Shown here one piece after another: positions 56,682 through 64,000 of a DNA stretch of 64,000 nt (positions are counted from its first letter, which is position 1; the number at the start of each line of letters is the position of its first letter). The DNA is taken from assembly GCF_016801865.2 (NCBI RefSeq), contig NC_068938.1, positions 31,192,129 through 31,256,128 of the forward strand, given 5' to 3'. The position numbers were made by a program, and so were the translations under genes. The stretch comes from Culex pipiens pallens. Taxonomy: Eukaryota > Arthropoda > Insecta > Diptera > Culicidae. The notes beneath the pieces were generated by a model. It did not search any database. It saw only the letters and a program-made list of their open reading frames with translations, and had not been told where the DNA came from.

Positions 56682-58370
56682 GTTCAGTTCGATTATCGAA
56701 AGTGATTTTTTACCGAGGCCTTCAGAAAAATGGAAGATTTTTTAGCTTTTCGAAAATATGATCACAAATTAATGATTCATAAAACATTTTTGAAATTGAA
56801 TAAAATTCAATATTTTTATAAAAATGAACATAACTTAAAAAAGTTCAGTCAATATTGATCACGATTTTGACTTTACATCTAAAGATTTTTTTTAATTTTT
56901 TTCCCCCAGTTTTTGTTAAATTCTAAAAAATATACTCCTTATAGAATTTCAGTTCCAGCGCAAAAAATTTTTTTAGTCTCCTTAAATAAAAAATAAATAA
57001 AAATACACAAACTATTTTGAGCATTTCATTTTAAGAGGTTCAAAAGGTTAAGGGATTTTCCAATCGATTTGGTGTCTTCAAAATTTTTTGTTGAATTAGG
57101 AATTATTCAGAATAAGCTACAAGAAAAATATGAGCTATTTTTTCATTAACTTTTTATTACAAAAATCAATTTAATACATTTTCTCTCTTCGATTTCTTTT
57201 ATTTTTTGATATGTTTTAGTATACGAAATGTGCCAACTTCAGAGCAATAGAGTATGACGAAAGTTCAGTTTTTCTCTAAGTTACGATTTTCAATAAATTT
57301 AGATTTTTGGAAAAATCTAAAAGTATATCACAAATGTCGAAAAAATAACCGTTTACGATTTAAAACCATTTCTACACCCACAATAGAAAACCGAGAGAAT
57401 AGCTTTACCAAAAGCAAATGGTGGCACCTCTCGCGAGTGAACCATCACGAAACTGTGTTCATTCGTTCGATAAGACAGTTCATACCGTTGGAGTGGCTTA
57501 TATCGGCAAATGGCCTTCTCTGTTTTGCCATGTGATGACCGATACAGCAAGGGCACCGAATCGATATGTCAAAGGGCTTGGGTTTGATTCTCGATATCTG
57601 CATTTTTTTGTCTGTTTTTTTTTTGGTAGGTTAACTTTTTTGAAAATTAACCTATCAGAATAACGCTTTCGATAATCTCAAAGTTTGTTCTCTGGGTCCA
57701 TTTACAGTACCTTTATAATACCATGTCGTGTTTATTATTCTTCCAGAAGTAGGCTTAATTTTCTGATTTTTTGTTTTTTAATATTCTTGTTTCATCCAAC
57801 CTTTACTTGCTGGTAAGCCTTAAGTCTGAAAATGGCTTAGAAACAGTACATTTCATAAAGAAAATCACAACAGTACTGTTCGATTCTAAATGAATTTTTA
57901 CATTCAAAATGATTTGCTGAATTTTGTTTTTAGATTATTTCGATACATTCCCTAAATCACTAACTATTTAAAAAAAACTCGTTACATTGCACAAAAAAGT
58001 CCGTCATCAGCTCAAAACTTGGCACTTTTTGCCTACTAAAACATATAATAAATCGTAAGTGGTAAAATTGGTAAAATCAATTTTATGACACATTTTGTTT
58101 TCTGTGTATTTTTCCAAATAGGCCTAATCACAAGCCTAATACATATTCCAAAAAACGTGTCCACGTGCTTTATGGATGATCCCCTAATAGAATTTGCTAA
58201 AAAAATATTTTCAAACAAGCTATTTCCTAAACTAATTGAATCAAAAATTGTATAACTTAACTCATCATGAATATCTGTAATGCTTTCAATCAAATAATTG
58301 AAAATAATTTATTATAATTTGAAATAAAAAAAAACATCAAAAATTAAAATATCTATTAAACTACTCCCAC
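56682..58370. other. No gene recognised; AT-rich with weak repeat fragments
   Basis: TTCGATTATCGAAAGTGATT at 56690-56709 is pogo-like in wording. 57190-57250 has phrases like those in family F. 57627-57654 is a short palindrome (GGTTAACTTTTTTGAAAATTAACC). Frames at 57254-57663 are short, overlapping and not recognisable. Confidence 0.35.
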
Positions 58371-59009
58371 TGTTCACAATTTCGGATCGTTGTTTTTCCA
58401 ACCATCCATTCAAAAGCACTTTCCACCCACTTTACCCTTGGATCGTGCGCTTGTTCTTGAGGAGGAGGCAAGCGGAAAGGGAAAGAAAAACCACCCATCC
58501 ACCCACCCACGAAGAACGGTGTAGAAAGTAAGGGAATGTACTCGATGTCACACACAAACACACTCACACACACACATCCTACTAAACGACTTAGTGTCTA
58601 CACGCCGGAGACGACGACGACGACGGCGGCGATTTTGTTTGCTAGTTGCCGCGGCGCAGCGAAATGAAATGAAAAGTTTCTATTTTTAATTTCATTAAAA
58701 TTGAACGGAATTATTTTTAAAGCCGCGGTAATAAATTTTAGTTGAAACGAGTATTTTCCGCCGCCGCGCCACGGTGCGTTTTTTTGCTGCTGGTACTTTT
58801 TTGCTTGGAGTCGGGTGTCCGGACCGGACGACAACGGAAATCACTCAACTGGGATGTGTGTGTATTTTTGGTTTGTTTGTTTATTTGAGTATGCAAAAGT
58901 TTATTTTAGGTAATTACTTACCGATTGGAAAAGTGTTGTTAAACAAATTGAGTATTTTTTTCATTTAAGCTATCATATAAATAAGTTATAAAAGAATTAA
59001 TCAAAAAAT
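58371..59009. other. Single-copy island with simple repeats; no gene recognised
   Basis: Balanced composition with (CA)n at 58549-58576, (ACG)n at 58611-58625 and purine-rich stretches. Short minus-strand frames at 58361-58573 and 58598-58834 are not recognisable. Confidence 0.35.
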
Positions 59010-59020
59010 TGTGACAACAA

Positions 59021-59302
59021 AATCAAATCAAATCAAATTATTCGCTCTACAGCATTGCCTTGGCGTTCTTGATTGCGAGATTCCTTCTCAAAACTATGTG
59101 TTCGAAGGGTTGATTGTTGAGGCAATTGCAAACCTCTTTTTAAACTTAAGCTTCCATCCACCCCGGAATTCGAACTGACGTGATCAGACAAATCTCATCT
59201 CGAAAAATACCAACGGGACCTTCTGGGATCGAACCCAGGCTGACTGGATGAGAGGCAATCACGCTTACCCCTAAACTACGGGTCCCGGCAAACAACAACA
59301 AA
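59021..59302 (-). mobile_element. tRNA-Glu-derived SINE
   Basis: On the minus strand the head (59286 down to 59215) is a 72-base tRNA-like sequence. GGGACC pairs with GGTCCC as acceptor stem, GTAGTTTAGGGGTAAGCG gives the A box, and CTGGGTTCGATCCCAG is a perfect T arm. The anticodon loop CTCTCAT reads CTC (Glu-like). The body is followed by a tail of (ATTTG)n at 59019-59040. The target duplication TGTGACAACAA is at 59010-59020 and 59303-59313. The intact T arm and perfect duplication suggest a fairly young insertion. Confidence 0.9.
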
Positions 59303-59329
59303 TGTGACAACAAGTTTTAATAAAATTTG

Positions 59330-60530
59330 TTTAAGCCTTTTAAGAATTTATAAGAATTTAGAATAATTTAGACAAATTAAGAAGAATGTATAAGAATTTA
59401 GAAGAATTTATAAAAAATAAATGAATTTGAAATAATCTAGAAAAAATAGAAGAATTTAGGAAAATTTAGAAGAACTTATGAAAATTTAAAAAAAAGAAGA
59501 ATTTAGAAGAATTAAGTAGAATTCAGAAGAATTTAGAAGAATTTAGAAGAATTTAGAAGAATTTAGAAGAATTTAGAAGAATTTAGAAGAATTAAGAAGA
59601 ATTTAGAAGAATTTAGAAGAATTTAGAAGAATTTAGAAAAAAAATAGAAGAATTTTGAAGAATTTTGAAGAATTAAAAGAATTTAGAAGAATTTACAAGA
59701 ATTTACAAAAATTTACAAGAATTTACAAGAATTTACAAGAATTTACAAGAATCATCAAGAATTTACAAGAATTTAGAAGAATTTAGAAGAATTTAGAAGA
59801 ATTTAGAAGAATTTAGAAGCATTTAGAAGAATTTAGAAGAATTTAGAAGAATTTAGAAGAATTTAGAAGAATTTAGAAGAATTTAGAAGAATTTAGAAAA
59901 ATTTAGAAGAATTTAGAAGAATTTAGAAGAATTTAGAAGAATTTAGAAGAATTTAGAAGAATTAAGAATAATTTAGAAAAATTTAGTAGAATTTAGAAGA
60001 ATTTAGTAGAATTTAGAAAAATTTAGAAGAATTTAGAAGAATTTAGAAGAATTTAGAAGAATTTAGAAGAATTTAGAAGAATTTAGAAGAATTTAGAAGA
60101 ATTTAGAAGAATTTAGAAGAATTCAGAAGAATTTAGAAGAATTCAGAAGAATTTACAAGAACTTACAAGAATTTACAATAATTTAGAAGAATTTAGAAGA
60201 ATTTACAAGAATTTACAAGAATTTACAAGAATTTACAAGAATTTACAAGAATTTACAAGAATTTACAAGAATTTACAAGAATAAAGAAGAATTTAGAAGA
60301 ATTAAGAAGAATTTAAAAGAATTTAGAAGAAGTAAAATTTAGAAGAATTTAGAAGAATTTAGAAGAATTCAGAATAATTTAAAAGTATGTATAAGAATTT
60401 ATATGAACTTAGAAGAATTTATAAGAATTTATAAAAAAATATTATCTTAATTGAATAAAGAAGAATTTACAAGAATTTTTAAGAATTTAGAAGAATTTGC
60501 ACGAATTCATAAGAATGTATACATGTATAG
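59330..60530. repeat. 10-bp satellite (GAAGAATTTA)n, about 115 units
   Basis: The decamer GAAGAATTTA repeats across about 1.2 kb. The core (59520-60340) is most regular, and the flanks are degenerate with variants such as AATAATTTA and shifted spacing. A CAAGAATTTA variant forms two blocks, about 59690-59775 and 60150-60285. The array begins just after the SINE. Confidence 0.95.
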
Positions 60531-61250
60531 AATGATTTTTTTCAGAAAAAATAAAGAAATTTAACAGAACTTAAAAAAATATGAATTTATGAAAAAAAAC
60601 TAAGAATTTAAATAATTTTCAAAGAATGAAAAAAAAGTGAATTCAGAAACACCAAAGAATTCCGAAGCTATCGAAGAATTGAAAAGAGTTCCCAAAAAAT
60701 ATATAAAAATTTTAGAAAACTTAACATAATTGTGCAAAATTTAAATATTTAAATAGAATTCAGCAAAAATCTAAATATAAAAAAAAAATAATTCAAAAGG
60801 TGACAGAAATAAGTCATCAAAATTTAAAATAAAATCGAAAAAACTTTCAATAATCCAAAAGAATTTGAAGTTCTTATGAAGAATTAAATGTATAATGAAT
60901 GAAAATAATTCTAATGAATATGAATTAATTATAATTATCATGAATCAATGCTTATTAATTCGAAAAAAATCTAATGAATACAAATGAATTCTCATGAATA
61001 CGAATGAATTGAATGCTAATTGTTTTAAAACTATTTTAATTACATGTTTTATAAAAATTCAACAAAATTCTTGGAAAATAAAATTTTGAAAAGCAAGCAG
61101 TTTTTATATCTCAAGACATTCCAAAACTTTTTTATCTTCTTCAACTGGAATTTCTGAGCCAAGGTTGAGAATTCAAATACCATATAATCATGAGAAAATA
61201 TCAACTATCGTCAAAAATCGTGAGGTAATTACCACACAAAATGCAATCCA
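60531..61250. other. AT-rich degenerate DNA following the decamer array
   Basis: Words like GAATTTA, GAATGA and AATGAATAC recur irregularly at 60880-61010, perhaps decayed simple repeats. No gene is recognised. Confidence 0.4.
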
Positions 61251-62076
61251 CAGGAAGGGTTCCTCAAAATCGACTCAGCCGTTTTGCCCTGACAGATTTT
61301 AGTTCCTTCTAAAACCACATGATTGATTGCACTCTGTTTTTTCTTCACTCACTTCTCCAAACAATCCTACTTCGTTTACCCCATCCCCCTAAAAAAACAT
61401 CGAAAATCTTCAAAACACGTTCACCATTCTGCCTTTTTACGGCCAAAATCCGTTTTCGACAGGGAAATAATTGTACTTTTCGTACTAGCGCCAGAAAGGC
61501 AATAAGAAGAGAAAAAATCAACGCTAAGACGCTTCTTCCTCCTCTCAAGTCGCTTTAGTTAGAGTTTAGCCCGAGCGCCAACCGGCAGTTCCCGGTTTAT
61601 GATCGATGACAGCACGTGTGGTTATGCTCCGGGGCGGACAAAACTTCCAAAAATAGGTCCACGTGCGCGATCTCTGCCCGCGTGCTCTGCTCCTCCCGCG
61701 CCTGGTTTGGGTTTTAATTAAGTACACATTTTAAGTGTATACTAAGTCCCCGAGACATGTCGCGGTGCGTTGCGTTGCGTAATGCGCGTGAGTATTTGTC
61801 AGTGGGACGAAGGGAGATGTTTTTTGGGGTTTTTGTTCGAATGTGTGTGTATTGTTTTGGTTCTAATTTTTAGGTTTTTGGGAGTGGGAAATTGAGACTT
61901 TTTTGCTTTTATGGCGATGCAGTACAAAAGAGAGATCAGTTTCTTCAGGTTTGAAAAAACTCTTGTGGCTAAATTTAGACGAAAGCTGATGCAAATGAAA
62001 CAATACATTTCCGAAAATATTATGATTTACAAACATGTTCAAATTTAACAAAAACATAAAATAACTTAAAACGTGT
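61251..62076. other. No gene recognised; GC-richer single-copy island to about 61860
   Basis: Balanced composition with no visible repeats at 61251-61860. Opposed frames at 61319-61558 are not recognisable. 61860-62076 is AT-rich. Confidence 0.35.
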
Positions 62077-62077
62077 A

Positions 62078-62230
62078 CACTGAAAAAAAATAAAAGTACC
62101 AAATTCCTAAATTCTAGGAATTTTTGCTCCTTTACTTATTAAGTAATCCAAAAAACCCGATTACTAAATAAGGAAAAGAGGCAAAATGCCTAAAATAAAG
62201 GAATTTGGTACTATTTTTTTTATTTCAGTG
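62078..62230. mobile_element. 153-bp MITE with CACTGAAA ends
   Basis: CACTGAAAAAAAATAAAAG on the left answers TATTTTTTTTATTTCAGTG on the right. The similarity extends into TACCAAATTCC/GGAATTTGGTA, so much of the element can fold on itself. TA flanks both ends (62076-62077, 62231-62232). The TTTTTTCAGTGTA end motif also occurs at 22779, 23813, 28940 and 29470. Confidence 0.8.
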
Positions 62231-62499
62231 TACATAAATTCAAAACAAACAGATAAAATGAAATATTTAACCATTTAAAATATTGCAGATGCACAAGTTG
62301 AAGCGTTTTATGAAAATAACAATTCGTAATATGAACGAGAATCCATCAAAAACTGCTTAGCTTGCCAATATTGCTTAAGACCTATTGAAAACTAACCTAT
62401 GATTTAAATTTTGTGAAATTTTCCTTTCTTTCAATCATAAGCAGATCTTTAAATTGTTCAAATGGTAAATTCTTTTACTAGTATGACCTAATAGGGACC

Positions 62500-62560
62500 A
62501 TTCATAATATACCTTAGGGTAATCAAAACTTTGGATGATCGAGTTTGGACTGCACCCAAA
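62500..62560. repeat. Family P right-end fragment
   Basis: GGATGATCGAGTTTGGACTG at 62533-62552 is a decayed pogo-like right end (compare GGATAATCGAGTCTGGACTG at 18083). No left end is seen nearby. Confidence 0.55.
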
Positions 62561-63080
62561 TTCTTAAAACACAAAGAACATGAAAAAAACACATGACTAA
62601 TTGTGTATACAGAAAAAAGTACTGCAAAAAATAAAATCAACAAAAAAAATTTGTACCAACTTAAACCATAACCATTGATTTCGAAACATGATTCGTCAAA
62701 CACAAAAAAGCAAATTACCTGTTGGCCAACACGTTCCTCTATTTCACGATGCTCGTTTTATTTGTTTAGGTTTGTCCGATGCACTGTCATGTCAGCCATT
62801 TACTGCTACTACTAGGCGCAATGGGCTGGAAAAGTGCTGGAAAAACACTACTAAAGTGCAGCATTGAAAAGCCAGCGGGGAAGCAACAAAAATAAACAAA
62901 CACTCGCATCCACCACTCAAAGCGGGTAAAGGATTGATGAGAAAAATATGTCTCACTTGAAATTGGGGGGTAGGGTTTCTTAAGAAAAGACATTAAATAT
63001 AGGAAAATACTATCAACTAGACAACACAAAGCACAGTAGATCGTAGTTCTAGCAATACAATTTATTACTTTTAAAACATT
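62561..63080. other. No gene recognised; single-copy DNA before the recursive splice site
   Basis: 62561-62700 is AT-rich. 62700-63060 has balanced composition and shows none of the repeat families. A minus-strand frame at 62787-63029 is not recognisable. Confidence 0.4.
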
Positions 63081-63126
63081 CTAATCTAACCTTTTCTTCA
63101 TTCTCTTTCTCTATTACAGGTAAGTG
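63080..63126 (+). promoter_or_regulatory. Recursive splice site (ratchet point, zero-length exon)
   Basis: The sequence contains overlapping branch-point-like words CTAATCTAAC (63081-63090). A pyrimidine tract CCTTTTCTTCATTCTCTTTC follows (63090-63109), then TCTATTACAG ending at 63119. It is followed at once by the 5' splice site GTAAGTG (63120-63126). The insect ratchet-point consensus is a pyrimidine tract, NCAG and GTAAGT with nothing between, and this fits; only the A before CAG is less usual. In such sites the 3' half is used first, which recreates a 5' splice site, and the next stretch of intron is then removed. If real, the host gene is on the + strand and its intron extends on both sides. 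An ordinary cryptic acceptor next to a chance donor cannot be excluded. Confidence 0.7.
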
Positions 63127-63890
63127 TCCAAGAGCAACGCGTGCGTCGTAATTTCCACAAAAAAAAAGAAACTAAATCTCCAAAATATTCTCGGCAAATA
63201 TTCCCCTCTCAATTTTTCCAAAGTCGGACGAAACTCTCGCAAATTGATTACGAACCCGGGCCCCAATAAACCTGTTCGGGTTGACTAAGTACGATAAGTT
63301 GTTTATTTATAGCCGGCTTAACGGCAGGAAGGTAACGACATTTCCACAAATTTTAATTCTGGTTTTTTGGTTGTTCGCGTTTGATTTTGAGAGAAAACTA
63401 AAAACTCTTTTTGCTCTTTCGTTCATGTGTGTGAGTTTTCGACTAATTATCTGCTTCTTCTTCTTGCGCAGCATAGATGCGATTGGCAATAGATTTTTTT
63501 TGTCTTTAATTTTATTCTTCTTCACTATATTTTGCGTTATCTGTTTGATCTTTCAATGAAAATTCCACCTGTTTGTTATGTTTCAATTAGAACAGATTAG
63601 CCAGTTACGTTTGATTATCTCTTTATCTATTCTTATTCTCTAGTCTGTTCTTTCTATTCAAAATTAGTTTTATCAATGAAACCACAAGTCTTAAAAAATC
63701 AAATCGACATATCTGTGTCGATATGCTTATGGTTCGTTCATCCCCAGGTGAAATATTTCCGTGCAGTAGTGAAAGTAGCAAAGACACGCACCCGTTAGGG
63801 GTGAATAATAAATACGCGATCTGGTGGAACTGAGCACAAACGCACGTTTTCACCACTTATATGAGCGATGTGAAATCATTTCGTGAAATA
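63127..63890. other. Single-copy DNA after the recursive splice site; no gene recognised
   Basis: A second acceptor-like sequence, CTAATTATCTGCTTCTTCTTCTTGCGCAG, ends at 63481 (given here with its branch-like start at 63443-63447). It is not followed by a convincing exon, because the only long frame there encodes a hydrophobic run typical of T-rich DNA. The rest holds no feature I can support. Confidence 0.35.
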
Positions 63891-64000
63891 TTTCACGATG
63901 ACGAAATGTTTCAATGGAATCATCCATAAATCACGTGGATACTTTTTTTAAAAATTCATACACTCTACCCCTCTCTCTAGTGGAAAATCGTCCATACAAA
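63891..64000. repeat. Repeat fragment at the right edge
   Basis: ATCATCCATAAATCACGTGG at 63913-63932 resembles phrases in other repeats here: GGTCATCCATAAAACATGG at 5833 in the foldback arm, and the inverse wording near 58160. The element continues beyond the window or is truncated. Confidence 0.4.

Noticed and set aside
57490..57610. Possible tRNA-like sequence with GGGTTTGATTCTCG as B box
   Set aside because: The candidate A box is about 90 bases away and poorly matched, and no stems can be drawn. It may be a decayed SINE, but I cannot support it.
61319..61558. Short plus- and minus-strand frames in a balanced-composition island
   Set aside because: They are mutually overlapping, unrecognisable and without splice signals.
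62715..62730. Minus-strand CCAACAG|GTAATTTG
   Set aside because: It has no pyrimidine tract before the AG and a weak donor, so it is not a credible recursive site.
63443..63559. Acceptor-like CTAAT plus pyrimidine tract ending GCGCAG at 63481
   Set aside because: The signal itself is good, but what follows is T-rich with no convincing exon or donor. It may be a decoy acceptor.

Overview
The window looks like non-coding DNA from a large, repeat-rich insect genome. A culicine mosquito, probably Culex, is the best guess. The reasons are an AT-rich background, many TA-flanked miniature inverted-repeat elements (MITEs) nested in one another, several tRNA-headed SINEs, and terminal motifs that I recall from mosquito genomes (GGGGTGACTTTGATAG, GGGGCAAG, CAGTCCAGACTCGATTATCC). 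No protein-coding gene can be supported: no open frame resembles a known family, and nearly all of the longer frames lie in repeats or in simple-sequence-biased DNA. There is nothing prokaryotic: no operons, CRISPR or ribosome binding sites.

The strongest functional signal is at 63119/63120. A textbook 3' splice site (branch-point-like CTAAT/CTAAC, pyrimidine tract, ATTACAG) abuts a textbook 5' splice site (GTAAGTG). That is the signature of a recursive splice site (zero-length exon, ratchet point), used to remove very long introns in insects. It suggests that the window is part of a long intron of a gene read on the + strand. Two weak exon candidates (15649-15730 and 52981-53062) would fit alternative exons inside such an intron. 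Several GC-richer, apparently single-copy islands (about 0.5-1.4, 9.9-10.9, 15.0-15.9, 24.7-25.9, 31.1-31.9, 36.7-37.5, 39.8-40.9, 42.8-43.9, 47.4-48.5, 52.2-53.9, 58.4-58.9, 61.2-61.9 and 62.7-63.4 kb) alternate with repeat blocks.

Layout of the repeats. 1-9 kb: repeat fragments, a nested family A foldback (3349-5542), then a 3.4-kb foldback element (5627-9072) whose inverted arms are built from a ~143-bp tandem repeat. 9-18 kb: a frameshifted ORF remnant, family A (11537-12327), family D (12488-13399), a 644-bp MITE (13817-14460), a 506-bp MITE (17041-17546) and a pogo-like MITE (17655-18083). 18-24.6 kb: a 77-bp truncated retroposon, a 1.9-kb palindrome interrupted by a GGGGCAAG-type element, a 1-kb retroposon with a 22-bp target-site duplication, and a second pogo-like MITE. 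26-30 kb: a 3.6-kb composite element with tandem repeats and a 1.6-kb internal palindrome. 30-36 kb: a hAT-like MITE remnant, a tRNA-Thr-like SINE, a 1.3-kb palindrome, and a second family D copy carrying a precisely inserted tRNA-bearing MITE. 37-43 kb: a dispersed repeat with 164-bp internal repeats and a ~600-bp array of an 8-bp unit. 45-57 kb: two retroposons with 21-23-bp duplications, another family A copy, and a second tRNA-bearing MITE. 59-60.5 kb: a tRNA-Glu-derived SINE followed by a 1.2-kb array of a 10-bp unit. 63 kb: the recursive splice site.

Family names used below. A: ends TAATTCTC/GAGAATTA. C: contains TGCTGAAAAGT palindromes. D: ends CCGTAAA/TTTACGG. F: long palindromic family containing GACATCAAATGCCAAC and CCATACAAATTTGGC. 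P: pogo-like ends CAGTCCAGACTCGATTATCC. These labels are mine; no database was searched. Element ends were set by eye from inverted ends, target duplications, or comparison with paralogous copies in the window.
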